Shown in pieces: positions 1 to 28,000 of a DNA stretch of 64,000 nt. The notes beneath the pieces were generated by a model. The model was not told the origin of the DNA. It was given only the letters and a program-made list of their open reading frames with translations, and ran no database searches. The stretch spans positions 78,427,892 through 78,491,891 of the forward strand of contig JAVMKO010000001.1 in assembly GCA_032164245.1 (NCBI GenBank). Direction: 5' to 3'. This DNA is from Sternotherus odoratus. Its lineage: Eukaryota; Chordata; Testudines; Kinosternidae. Each line of letters begins with the position of its first letter. Position 1 is the first letter of the stretch. Both the position numbers and the translations under genes were made by a program.

Positions 1-330
1 TTCCTACCACCAATTGAGAAATTCTCTTCCCTTGCTGAACCAGTGCATCTGTGTTTAGGACTAGTAAACCTTTTTAACACAGGCCATACATCTTGAACTC
101 TGCATCCTTGTCTTCCTTCCACCCTCAAGTGTTCCATGCTGATCAAGACTGAGGCATATTGATGAAAGCTTGCTCATGATTCACCTGTTCAGGAGCTACA
201 TGGCAAACTTCAGTAACCAAGACAGATCTCTCGCCAGTCTTTAGAATTCTTTAAATACATTTTTTTTTAGTTTTCTTGCCTGTAAAAGTTGTCAATGGAA
301 AACATTGGATGGAGATTGTTTGTTTTTTAA

Positions 331-15817
<15,487 letters not shown>

Positions 15818-15828
15818 ATTCCCTTTTT

Positions 15829-15834
15829 AATAAA
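15829..15834 (+). terminator. ST13: ST13 polyadenylation signal
   Basis: A canonical AATAAA lies 12 bp after the ST13 stop codon. Cleavage would be expected around 15845-15860. Distal alternative signals cannot be excluded by eye. Confidence 0.7.
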
Positions 15835-15849
15835 ATCACAATTGTATGG

Positions 15850-18800
15850 AAAAGAATTGATTACTTAACAAATACATATGTTGCAATAACACAAACCATT
15901 GTACCTCTCATCTTCTCATGAAGAGAACTGGGGTGCTCTGAAGAGTCTGCCTCTTGCCCACAAGCATTCAACTTTTTGCAAAGATTGGTTTAGTTACCAA
16001 TTATACTCAATAACATACACTTTCAATCCTCCCTCTCTACCCAAGAGTTGCAAACATTTGTTATAAGTATTAAAGGCTGTCTCCTTTGAATTAAGACTTA
16101 TAATAGATTGTAATCTTTCAATCGGTAGTCTGATTTAACAAAAAAGCAGTTTTAAATCAAACTGTCATCCTGGCTTTCACTTCCCAGCACGTAAAGAAGC
16201 AGGAATTGTAACACCAGGGTCCTGTATTATCCTTCTGGGACAGGAAAATTGGTCTAATTGTAGGAGGGGGTATGGTGAGGACAATTATTTTAAAGTATTA
16301 TCTGGATGAAGGAGGTGTCCGCAGGTACTGTTACACACCCTTTTATTTACTTTACATTTTGATATGTGGCTGACTTTAGATAGTGGTTAGAACAAAACCA
16401 GTAAGGGTCACCAATATTTGAACTACTTATACACTGGAACTTCTGGCAGTACTCCCAACGATGTTTAAAATTTAGGATTACCCCCTTCTCTGTGGCAATC
16501 CTTTGCTCATTCTGGCATGAAACACATTTTATTGCAAATACCACTGAGGTTATGCAGGTTACTTGCTGTATGCTTGTCCAACATATTTATGCAATACTGT
16601 TGTTATATTCTCTGTCCAGGTGGATAAGGGAGGGCATGCCTTTCCTTACCTGATTGGCAGGTCTTTAACTGTTTGTACTTTCTGATGAGGCAATTGTTGC
16701 CAGGCATCATCCATTTGAAAATTAGAAGGAAGGAAACTTTTCCCTAACCACCTCTGTCCCCTTAAGTGGGTAAGCTATCTTGAACATGGGGTGTAAAATG
16801 CTATTACGATCAGTTAAAGGCAGAATAAACCCCACAATAGAGCAACTCTGGGTTCTGAGGGAGTCTGAGTCCTAATATGCTTACAGATGAAATCTCATGG
16901 CCAAGTCTTCAACTTTTGTCTCTGTCCTCTTGTCAGTTCAGTCAGAACAGTTAAGTACTTTCCTACTATCACACACCCCAGTCTTCCATCTTTAACTTTC
17001 TTTTTTTAATATGATGCTGTCCTGGTGATCAACACTTCAATTCATGGGGTTTGGGATAAATATGAGAAGGGGGATTAGTTGGAGCATACCTTTTAACACT
17101 TTGAATTTACAGCATGGGTATCCTTGGAACAATGTGTCTTTGCTGGTATGTTCTTGCAGCTTCCATTCGTTTTTTGTCTTTACTAAACATTGCCTCCTGC
17201 TCATGTTGAGAAGTTTATCATTACTAGTTTTTGGTCACTTTTTGGGTCTTCTGAAAGCTTTTCTGTCCAGTGATCTTGTAATTCTGTGTCTTAAGCCATA
17301 ATGGATGTCACTGTTTTTAATTAAATCTGGACTTGTTTAGGAACTCAACAGATGCAAAAATCACACACACACACAAATGCTTTATTTCTCATACTAATAA
17401 CCTTGCAAAATGAAAAGAGATGTGAATTCTTTTTTGCTTAAGAAATATAGTTCTGAAATACTTCTAGTTGCCTTTTAAAAAAATAAAGTATGGTTTTGAA
17501 AAATTAAGTTTCTTGATTTGGCTTTGTAACTGAAAACTTGTTGGTTAAATAGAAATCCTAATTTAAGCACACAGTTCCTGATTAAACTGCATACAGCATG
17601 GACTAAATGCTTGACTAAGAGCTTGTCTTCCCTGCAAAGTTAACTCCGATTATAGCTCGAGTGATCAGCCTCAACCCACTCCTGTCCGTATACAAAAAAT
17701 TCTGGCTTGAATGATGGCACTTTAAATCAACCAAGCTAGGGAGTATAGGTTGAGCCCAGGTGCTGCTGCTGATCAACCTACTATGCTGTGTGAATGCATA
17801 TAATGTCCACTGGAGTACAGTCTCCCTCCTGTCCCTTCCCTGCAGCTATCTTCCCAAAAGTCCCCGGGGCCTTTGTCTACCTACATACTCCCTGGTTTGG
17901 GACCAGAAGTTATTTCCAGACAGCATAAATAGCCTGCTTTGGTGTTCAGACCCCACCTCAGTATGCAGTTTTCTGTACTATTAATATTTATATAATAGTC
18001 TTAAGGCAATTTGATCTGAATAAGTACATCTGGCAGTGTGGATAAAAATTCACTAAAAAAATTATTTAAACCTGATTTTAAATTATATTGTTTTTAAGAT
18101 TAAACTCTTTAAAATTGAAATTATGACAATCTGTGTTAAAGCCTGAATTTATTATAACAACATTTAAGTTACTATTAAGAGTACATGTAGCTTCTGATCT
18201 TTCTTTGAAAGTCAAACTACTGAACTAGTGGAAGTCACTGCTAAACACCTGGAACCAGAACTTGTTGAAGTGCTAAAATGTTTGACAGCAGTAGTCTCTT
18301 CTGCAGACACAATGTTTTCTTAGTTTCATTTTATTCAACTAGTTGAAGTCTGTGACTAGCTCATTTCAAGTTAAGATATTAGTTGGGAGTTGGAAAAACC
18401 AGGAAAGCTTGTTTTCATCTCTCAATTTGTGAATAAAAATAGAGGATGAGATCTACTAGTTCTAAAATCTTGAAGGAATAGTGACCAGAAACAGCTAATT
18501 GAACTAGCTAATCACAGTTGCTTCCTTTATTAAATTTTAAATAAACTATTTTAAAATGCTTTCTTTGTGAATTTTAATTTATATTTCCATCCAGATGCAG
18601 CTTAATACAAATCATGAGTGAAAAAATAATCTAGTAAACAAATGTATCATTCACCATTTTCTAACATACTAAATATAAATTAAAAATCTGGATAAATGCA
18701 TGTTAAATTATACAGCTGCTTACATATATAATACACGCACACAGGTGAAAAGAGCCACCAGAGTTAGGGTGAAGGCTATACTTAATTGCAAAAATAAATA

Positions 18801-20131
18801 TTTTAATGGATACCATCCAATGATGATCAATTTTTCTTAAGGGAAATAAGTACAGATGCAAAACAAGATTAAAATCAAATATTTAAATGTTCCTGTTTGC
18901 TGATTTAAATTATTAAAATTAGTGTTTTAAATGGCCTTGATTAAAATAATCTACCCTGGTATTCTGGGAGAGCATACTCTCACTATGTGACTAGCAGGCT
19001 TGAGGCTGATACCAATGTTTTTTGAGAGCCTGCAGTGTGAGTCCACCAAGACCTAAGATTTTGGGTCTGGGAAATTTTGGGTCTGGAAATATGTTTCAGT
19101 GATATCTCCAGGAAGCTAGATGACAAAGGGATCCACCACATTAGACCTCTGCCAGGGAAAGAGAAAATCTCTGAAGAGCCTGTACTATTGGGCAAAGGAC
19201 CACAGCTCTGGTAACTCCCTTAGAACATCACTATTCTATGAGGAGCTGGACCAGGAAATTAACAATACCTCAAGCATGGAGCTCCTGACTATCTCTTGAT
19301 ATCTCATGGGTACTGGGCAATGTACATGGGTGATCAAGGCTGAGTCAGAGGAACCAGGGCCAATCTCAGCTGAGGGTAGATGTTCACCACTTCTAGGTAT
19401 AGCCCTGTCTGACCTCACCCAGGCTGGCTTCAGGGAAGAGGTAGAAGAACATGTAGGGGAGGATACATCATCAACTCAGCTGAGTAGAGAAGTGACTCAT
19501 CAGTGTTACAGGTGAGGAAATATGAGAAAAGGAGGTTGTCCTTACCTGTGGGACCAATCTCTTGCTGGAGTGGGACATGTGTGCTGGAGATTGCTTTTTA
19601 TGCAATACATATTGTTGCTTCACTTGAGGGCAAAAGAATTGCCCCATTCTGCTCTCTTACCCTCATGTAGATGCTGTCCAAGACAGATTGCAAGAGGGGA
19701 GAAAATATTTTAAACATGCAAGCAGTGACTTAGTGGTGTGTAGTGCTGAATGTGTACAAAACAGGGATTATTACAGTACTACAAAAGCTGCAGGAGTGGG
19801 ACAAGATTAGTTGTGGAGTCACCTATAACCATGCTTTTTCTCAAGCAAGATAGCATTTTTAGAGGCAGTCATCACTTAGACTGGTTTAGGAAACACATCC
19901 ACTGCATGGCCTGTGGTGATATTAAGTCCTGAGCGTATCCATAAAGTCTGGAAATACAGATCCAACTGTCATGGGTGGAAGGGATTCGGGTTGGGGAGGT
20001 CTACTTCAGCATCCTGTTTATACCAGCCTGAATCTTACTCCAATCCTGAGTTATGATGCAAGAAAACTACTCATGGTATAGGAGTTCCAAACAGTCTGCC
20101 AGGTGTGTCAGCAAAGGAAACTAATAACGTA
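15850..20131. other. Intergenic DNA between ST13 and SLC25A17
   Basis: No gene is recognised. A probable MITE-like repeat begins near 17615 (gcttgtcttccctgcaaagttaact), and a related end occurs inverted near 29525-29550. The interval 18960-19930 has no long frame and no recognised family; it reads like old unique or decayed repeat DNA. Confidence 0.5.
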
Positions 20132-20382
20132 GGGTTGCCAACTTTCTAATTACAGAAAACTGAACACCCTTGCCCTGCTCCCTGCCTTTTCCTGAGGCCT
20201 CACCCTGCTCTTTCTCCAGAGCTCTGCCCCCATACACTCCGTCCCCACTTCCTTTGTCCCTTGCTGTCCCCCACCCACCCTCACTCTCTCACTTTCACTG
20301 GGTGCAGGCAGGGGGTTGGAGTGCAGGAGGGGGTGAGGGCTCCAGCTGGGGGTATAGGCTCTGGGGTGAGGCCAGGAATATC

Positions 20383-20500
20383 AGGTGACCAGATGTCCTG
20401 ATTTTATAGGGACAGTCCTGATTTTGGGGTCTGTCTTATAGAGGCTCCTATTTAACCCCACTCCTGTCCTGATTTTTCACACTTGCTATTTGGTCACCCT
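20383..20500. mobile_element. Very short hAT-like element (118 bp)
   Basis: The ends AGGTGACCAGATGTCC and TTGCTATTTGGTCACCCT are inverted. The flanks CAGGAATA and CAGGGATG are a plausible imperfect 8-bp duplication. It is nested in the G-rich repeat. Confidence 0.65.
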
Positions 20501-20750
20501 ACAGGGATGAGGGGATTGGGGTGCAGGAAGAGACTCTGGGCTGGGGCCAAGTTGCTTGGGGTGCAGGAGGAGGTGTGGGGTATGGGTTCAGAGAGGGAGG
20601 GAGGAGGGGTCTGGGGGAGGAGGTTCAGATCTGGGGCAGAGGGTTGGGGCATGGGAGGGACTATGGGCTCTGAGCTGAGGGTGAGGCCTCCAGTGTGGGG
20701 CCAGAAATAAAGGGTTTGGGGTGTGGAGATGGCTCCGGGCTGGGTCTGGG

Positions 20751-21184
20751 TAGGGTGATCATATGTCCTGTTTCGTCAATGACACCACTTTTTAAGCAGT
20801 GTTCTGGCCCTCCCGACTTTTTTGGTAAAAGTGGTTGTTTGTCCTGGTTGCTCTTGCCAACTTGATCAGTTAGTAAGAACAAATGGGACAAATGTCCACT
20901 TCTGTCAAAAAAAATCAGGGGTGAGCAGCAATGGCAGCCCCATGCCGGGATCAAAGGTAGGGCTCAGTCCAGGCAGAACTTGAGTGAGCAGTGATGCCGG
21001 CGTCAGTCTCACATGTGGGGGGTATGCAGGTCTTGGGCAAGCAGTGACCCCAGCCTTGTGAGGTGGGGGGAGGAAGAGCTCAGCAAGCATATCAGACCAG
21101 CCCCCATTAGGGGGGAAGGTAATGGGGGCGAGGGATAGCTCCACACGGTGTCCCGTTTTCCCTTTGTGGAATATGGTTACCCTA
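20751..21184. mobile_element. MITE with TAGGGTGATCATAT termini
   Basis: Left end TAGGGTGATCATAT and right end ATATGGTTACCCTA are inverted. It is 434 bp with no coding capacity. The target duplication is not clear because both flanks are G-rich. It is the second insertion into the repeat at 20132. Confidence 0.65.
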
Positions 21185-21840
21185 GGCAGAGGGTTGGGTT
21201 GTGGGCTCTGGGAGGGAGTTTGGGTGCTGGAGGGGTGTCAGGGCTGGGGCAGGAGGTGGGGGTGCAGGAGGAGGTGAGGGGCACTGGCTCTGGGCGGCGC
21301 TGACCTCAGGCAGTTCCCAGGAAGTGGGACAGTCAGCTGAGCACAAGCGACTCGTAACAGTTGTGGGAGAGCCAGTCCCCCAAAATGGCTGCCGCTCTCT
21401 CCGGGGGGGGGGGGGGTGTATCGTAGTGAGGGGGGGGCGATGTGCCCCTCCCCTTGCCCCATAGGGGATGTGGCTGCGGAACCCCGCGCTGGGAGCAGGC
21501 CGGCGGCGGCACTATGCGGCCAGGTCCATGGGGAACTCCGCCCCTCTCTGCTTTCCCTGCGCACGCGCTGGCTGTGGAGCCCAACGGTTGCAACCCAGGT
21601 GGAAATCCCGCGTGAGCAGTGGCGAGCACGCGGGGACAAGGGGAAGCCTTATAGCCGGCGTCTCGCGCGCGGTAGCGCAGGTCGAGGCCGCGCCGAAGCG
21701 AGTGTCGCGCGGGGTGACGGGCTGGGCGCGGTGAATGGAGTGGGCGGGGTTTGGGGGGGGGGGGAATGGAGTGGGCGGGGTTTGGTGGCAGCTGGCCCGG
21801 CCCGGCCCCTCCCCTGGAGGGGGGTGGGTGGGTGGTAGAT

Positions 21841-21846
21841 CACGTG
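21841..21846. promoter_or_regulatory. CACGTG E-box near SLC25A17 start
   Basis: A perfect CACGTG in the context ATCACGTGTC, 13 bp before an upstream in-frame ATG and 128 bp before the conserved one. Such sites bind USF, MYC/MAX or TFEB/TFE3. Actual occupancy is unknown. Confidence 0.45.
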
Positions 21847-21973
21847 TCCGGGGGAAGCCATGGAGCGCGAGGACGGGCCGGCGATCGCGGGGTTCCCCTT
21901 CCCGCCGGCCGCCTCTGGCCCCGCTCGCCCGCCGCCGGCGAAGTTTGCGGCTGACCCGGCAGGAGCGGCGGCC

Positions 21974-22027
21974 ATGTCGGCGGTGTCCTCCTACGAGAGC
22001 CTGGTCCATGCCGTGGCCGGGGCTGTG
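21974..22027 (+). CDS. SLC25A17: SLC25A17 exon 1
   Basis: It encodes [18 protein letters not shown], the start of transmembrane helix 1, and ends in phase 0 at donor GTGAGT (22028). It lies inside the CpG island. Confidence 0.93.
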
Positions 22028-25000
22028 GTGAGTGCGGGGCCAGGCGCCCGGGTGGGGAGTGGGAGGGAAGCGGGGGTCTGAGTCCGGGTCCTGGGCAGGG
22101 GCCCGCCAAGCTACCCCGGTCAGGCGCCGCATCTGGTGGCTGAGCGGTGACCCCCCCCCCCCCTCCTCCAGGGGCGGGGGGAGGGGATCGGGCAGCCCGG
22201 CGGGGCAGGGCTCGTTGTGGAGAGCGGATCCTGCTTCCCAGGGCCAGTAGAAGTTGCTCTGTGGGCCCGATCCTGGGGTCCTGAATGCCCAGGATTGGGC
22301 CCCACGTCTCTGGCTCCTGCTCGCCTGGCTGGCGGGCGGCCCAGGTGTCGGACGCCCTCCCTGATCTGGCATCTCGTATAACGAGGAGTCGGGGCTGCGT
22401 TTTTGCCCGCTTGACGCCTATGGATGGGATGTGCCTTGCGTTTTCTTTCCCTTCCTGTCCTATTGCAACAGCAAAACATGGAGGAGGGTAAACACGACGT
22501 GTCTCTTCAATGCTGCCCTCCTCCCTGATTTGTCACCACCTTCGCCTGTGTGTGAGGACACTGACGTTGTGATGTCAGATTGTGCTTTACCTACTCTGAA
22601 TTTGGTGAGAAGTGGCTGTTCTAAAGATAGCACCTGTAATATGGACGTCACCAACATCTTTGTGGTGTGAGCACAGGTCTTGAAGCCATGAGCTCCAGTC
22701 TCAAGTCTGTCACTTATTCCTTTGGGCAAATCACTCTTGGTGGAATTTTCAGAGTGCCCACTAATTTTGCTTGGCTCTCTTTTAGAGAGTGATCCACTTG
22801 ACACCCAGGGGATGACTTCCAGGCTAAGCACCTGAAGCTCCCACCAGAGCCAATGGACAATGATGGTTCTCAGCACCTGTAAAGCCTCTGTTGCAGTGTA
22901 CCCTACATGTTGTGATTTGAGCACCCAAAATTAGAAGAAATTTCTGAAAATTTGAGCCTTAAGCAGAGATGCATCTTAGATTCTGTAAATGGGGATCAGA
23001 ATACTTACCTCCAAGTTATGTGTTGAGAAGTAGCCTTGTCATATTTGTAAAGAGAAAGGCCATTTATATATTTGAATGACGAGAAAATATATCAAACTAG
23101 TGCACTGCAGCTAAATGAGGTTTGGAGGAAAAATGATACAAACTTGTTAGAGAGAGTGCCAAATTTGTGCAAGTGCCTTGGACTATTGGTAGAGCCCTGC
23201 CCTGCGTGGATGAGAACTAGCTTTTATAAGTAAGCAACATCTTGTTGCACCATCTTACTAATTAACCCTCCCCTGATGAGAAGAGGGCCTTCCTAAGTTT
23301 CAAGCAAACTGATGTTCCGCTTAAGTGTCCCTTTGAGGTTGCTCAAGGTGTGTTAGCTGTCTTATTAACCTATATTGCTCTTACAGTCTGGCAAATCTTT
23401 CTGGTCTAATTAATGAGTCCTTAGATGACTAATGCATTCATCAGGTTTCATAGTAGTAGCCATGTTAGTCTCTATCAGCAAAAACGAGGAGTCCTTGTGG
23501 CACTTTAGAGACTAACAAATTTATTTAGGCATAGGCTTTCGTGGGCTAAAACCTAGCTCACAAAAGCTTATGCCCAAATAAATTTGTTAGTGACAGCGGT
23601 GTCGTGCTGCCTAAGACAGGCTCCCTGCCTCCTGGGGACCCTGCTCCTCTCCCAGAAGTGTTTGACACCATGTCCCTGTAGTCTCTGGCGTGGGGTGTGT
23701 GTGGATGGGGGAACAGAGGGCTCCGTGCACTGCCCTTGTGTTCCACACTAAGGGTTATTCATGCAGGACTAACCTCATATGTACAGGATTAAAGTAGGTG
23801 TTTTTCTTAGTGTTAGTCCCACACTATGGCAGAGTCCGCTGTGGTCAGCATATCCGCCTCTATTCGGAGCCCGGACAGGACCAGTGATACGGTGTACTCC
23901 AACTGATGCGTCGTGCCACCTGTCGTTGGAGGCATTTTATACCTACTGCCAGGTGTTAAACCTACAGCACCTAGTATTCCCAGGAGGTCTCCCATCCAAG
24001 TACTAGCCAGGCCCGACCCTGCTTAGTTTCCGAGATCAGACGGGATCGGGCGTGTCCAGGGCGGTATAGCTGTGTACAGGATTAAAGTACTATCTAGTTA
24101 TTTTAAGAAAGTGTTTTCTCCTTTGACTTTAAAGCTGATGATCTAAGGGTGGGTCCAGGCTTTGAAAGCTGTTACTGAGATTTTTTTTTGCCCCACCTGA
24201 TCTGGAAAAATTTAGTTACCATTTCATTTTTGTAGAGAACTGTTAACATACTTGAAATAAACTGAGTGATGACTTAACAGTAAATGGATTTAACCCATGT
24301 CAACTTCATGGGTTAAAAATTTCCTTAGTAGACTATTCAATAAAATTATTCATGATAAGTCTTTGCCAGGTAATACCATAACCCTTTTAGGTTAGAAGCT
24401 TCCCAGGGCAAAGATTCTCTTTTCTGTTATACAGCATCCACTACAATGGGGACCCTATTTCCTCTTGGGCCTATGTGTGCTACCATCCTATAAATATTTA
24501 CTAATATGAAGCTCACTAGCCTCCATATGTGTAATACAAATGTAAAAAAAAGGCAGGGTCAACAAAAAATAATGATGACATTGCATGGGAGTGCGAAAGC
24601 TATAAAATTTGAGCTTCCCCTTGTGCATTTCAAGAACCTTATGTCCTATTCTAGAACCCTCCACCAAAAATGGCCTACCTGCTAGTTCTAACATTCACAA
24701 CAGGAGTTTTAACAATTGCCTCTCATATAATTTCAGTGATTGTAGGGTGCATAGAGGTTTTAATGCTTGGGAGGAAATGAGTGGGTTTTTATAGATTAGA
24801 ACAAATAAAGTAAGGCAGCAGCAACTGACACAAGCCCCTTGCAGTTCATGATACAAGTTTAATGTGCTTACCCCAAGATACCTCCATTTTGAAGTGCCTT
24901 CAACATTAGCCTTTCCCTTCAATAGAGGGCATTGCAATAATTCAACGAAAGAATAGATGAATAAGACCTTGGGGTTGTGGGGAGTGCTAATTTGAGTTAA

Positions 25001-28000
25001 GGTGAAATTGTAGGGAAGACAAGATAGTTTGTTACAAGATCAAGTTACATGACGGAAGCCTCTTTGCTCTGTTATATTTGCATATAGTCTTCTGTTGCAT
25101 TCTCCCAGCAACAACCTCCCTTTGCCTTCTGGCAAAAAGCTGATGATTAATCACCCACTACTGCATCTCCTGCCCTGCATCTGCTTCCTGTTCCTGAAAT
25201 GAGAGTTGTATTAATGCCAACAGTTGGAATAGATAACTTTTCTCAGTTGAATCCATGCCTTGCTGCTTGTTTGAATGAAGGCCGTAGACCAAAAGCTAGT
25301 TACGCCAGACTGCAAATGCTTTACATACTTAGGGCTTGATTATACTGGCACTTTATAGCACTATAAAGCCACCAGGAGTGCTATAACCTCCTACCTAGCC
25401 ACACTGGCGAGGCACATAGACCGCTATAAGTCCGAGGTTATAGCGCTCGTGGTAATCCAACTCTGCATGGCGAATAAGGACTGTAGCGCTCCTGCTGTAG
25501 CGCTACAGCGCCAATGTGGACACCTACTGCACATTAATTGGCCTCCAGCCCGTCCTATATTTCCCCTTCGAGCCACTCTGGTCATCACTTTCAAACTCTT
25601 TTGTCCTGTCCTCAGGTGACCAAGCGTCAGACCTGCCCTTTAAATTTCATGGGAAATTTGAAAATCCACTTTCTGTTTGCTCCAGCCAGGCGTGGAGTGC
25701 TCTCAGGGAATCTTTGCAGGTGATCGTTCTGCTTCACTATGATTCCATGTGCCATGCCTCCACGCAGCAGGCGATCCCCAGGATGGAGCAATAGCAAGGT
25801 GCTGAACCTCATCAGTTGTTGGGGGGAAGAGGCTGTCCAGTCCCAGCTGCAGTCTAGCTGCAGGAATTTGATACCTATGGGCTGATATCACGGGCCTTGG
25901 CAGAAAGAGGCCATGAGCGGGACACTCTGCAGTGTCGGGTAAAGGTAAAGGAGCTTAGGAATGTGTATCGCAAATGGCCACTCTGGGGCAGCCCTGGCAA
26001 CTTGCAGATTTTACAAGGAGCTGGATGCGATACGTGGGGGGGATCCAACATGCACTCCATCGACCACCATGGACACTTCCCAGCCCACCAGTGCAAGGGG
26101 GGGGGGAAGGAAGAGGAGGAGGCGGTGGCGGCAGCAACCCAGGCGAAGGACTCCCCAGAATCCCAGGAGGCATGCAGCCAGGAGGTCTTCTCAAGCCAGG
26201 AGGAGGGCAGCCAGCCGCGGCGTCCGGCGGTTGTGGAGGGCTGAGCAGCAGCGGATTGTGCAGGTAAAGCTACTTTTCCATTGGAAAGGCAGGCACTGTG
26301 GTTTCAGACTACTTGGGTGAGGGTGGAAAGGGATGCTTGCATGAATGCCTGCATGTGGAATAGTCTATCACATCGGGGTAATTGTCATCAGTGATCTCTT
26401 CAGAGGTCTCCGAGTGTGAGCAATGCGCCTGCGCAGGTTTCTTGGGAGAGCCAGCGTGGCCCCTGTCCCGGTCAGGCTCACCAGTTCCCGTGCTACAAGG
26501 GGCGGAGGGGGACCATTGCTGCACAGAGGGCAGAAGCCGCATCTCATTAGAATGCCCGCCCTTTCTTCCCCGGTGACTCGCAGCAGCGAGACATCTTCCA
26601 GGACGAACACCTGCGGAGAATGTTGGGACAGTATTCAGTGTAGGGTTCCCGCCACTGTGCTATGCTCCCCCAAAGGCATGGCAACCCATAGGACAGCACG
26701 GCAGGGAAACAATCAGTCCCCCTCCATCCCGTGATTATTCACCATTACAGGGGCTCCCATAGGGTATGTGCGCTCTCTCTGGGGCAGGGAAAGTGTGGCT
26801 TTCTTTGGACAGGGATCGCTCTCCTTCAATGTGGGGGAATCATTGCCCTATCGCGTGTGTACAATGATGCCTGTGTTAAATGTTACATTTTGCCTGTATA
26901 GGTTCAACCTTGAGTCCTGTGCCATCACTGTTACCAGCTGATGACAGACTGAGGAAGAGGCCAAGCAAAAGCAAAGAGGATTTACTACAACAAGTGATGC
27001 AGCAGTTAGTGCAAGAAAATCGAATTGCACAGAAGTGGAGGGAAAGTGAGAGCAAGTTGAGGGAGAAGTTCCGCCAGGGGAATAAGAGTCTCCGGTGGGA
27101 AACCGTTGACAAGCTGGTGACATTAATGGAGCGGCAAGTAGAGACTATGCAGCGGTTTGTCGACATGCAGAAGGAGCAGTACCATGCTTGCCGCCCCCTT
27201 TATCAGTTACCCACAAACCCTTCCCCTTCTGGCCCTCTGTCCCCTCCAGCCTGCTATCACCAGCTTCTGGGTTATTACTACCCACAACTACCTCCAACCC
27301 CTGTGTCTTCACTGCCCAACCCCAAAACCCAGGACCCTTATCCACTGCACTCGACCCCTGATAACATGTCTTATTGTCATTCGGAAATGGGGTTCGGAGG
27401 ACACAGCAATTTTGAGAGCATTGCAGAATGAGATCCAGACATACTCCAGTCTCTGACTGACCCCCTCACACCCCAATCTCACCCCATCTCCTTTCCCCAC
27501 ACTCTGCATAATCTTTTATTTCAGCAAATTAACTAGCTGTTCAATAAATGAATTATTTTTAATAAATGGATTTTTTTATTCAGAGTACATAGGCTATTAA
27601 TGCCTAAAGAAACCCCCATGCCTTATCCCATGAAAAGAATGAGCCTTCCCTCTGCACTTCCCTGCCATGCACAACAAGTAACATTAGAACTGGCTTTCAG
27701 CCTCAAAATGCTCCCTCAAGGCATCCCTAATCCTTGTAGCCTCATGCTGGGCCCCTCTAAGAGCCCTGCTTTCTGACTGTGCATATGTCGGAGGTGTTGA
27801 ACCTCCGAGGACCATGCCAGAGTGAAGCCTTCGCCCTTCCACTCACAAAGATTATGTAGGACACAGCACGCGGAAATAACAGTGGGGATACTTCCCTCTG
27901 CCAAGTCTAGCTTCCCATAAGGACAGCACCAGTACTCTGTGAGACACCCAAAAGCACACTCCACAGTCATTCGACAGCGGCTCAGCCTGTAGTTGAACCT

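Larger units (their letters stand above)
20132..21230. repeat. G-rich repeat with two younger insertions
   Basis: The host repeat begins with agggttgccaactttctaat, a common turtle repeat end, and continues as a purine-rich GGGGTGCAGG sequence. It is interrupted at 20383-20500 and at 20751-21184 by elements with their own inverted ends. Its right terminus merges into the SLC25A17 CpG island and could not be defined. Confidence 0.55.
21280..22250 (+). promoter_or_regulatory. SLC25A17: SLC25A17 CpG-island promoter
   Basis: Dense CpG and GC content spans SLC25A17 exon 1. It contains a near-duplicate 22-bp unit (21733-21754 and 21764-21785), each with a GGGCGGGG Sp1/KLF box, and a CACGTG E-box (21841-21846). 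No TATA box is evident, as expected for a housekeeping gene. The transcription start is not determined; it probably lies in the 100-150 bp before 21974. Confidence 0.8.

Noticed and set aside
18960..19930. Possible processed pseudogene between ST13 and SLC25A17
   Set aside because: Several short frames of 60-70 codons exist, but no continuous similarity to a protein I recognise and no poly(A) or target duplication is seen.
21512..22372. 286-codon minus-strand open frame over the SLC25A17 promoter
   Set aside because: It is a GC-driven frame in a CpG island, overlapping the real exon 1 antisense, with Pro/Arg/Ala composition and no recognisable domain.
23958..24077. A functional 5S rRNA gene
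   Set aside because: It is a single copy bounded by a 17-bp target duplication, has no T-run terminator and has altered first bases, so it reads as a retro-copy and not an active rDNA unit.
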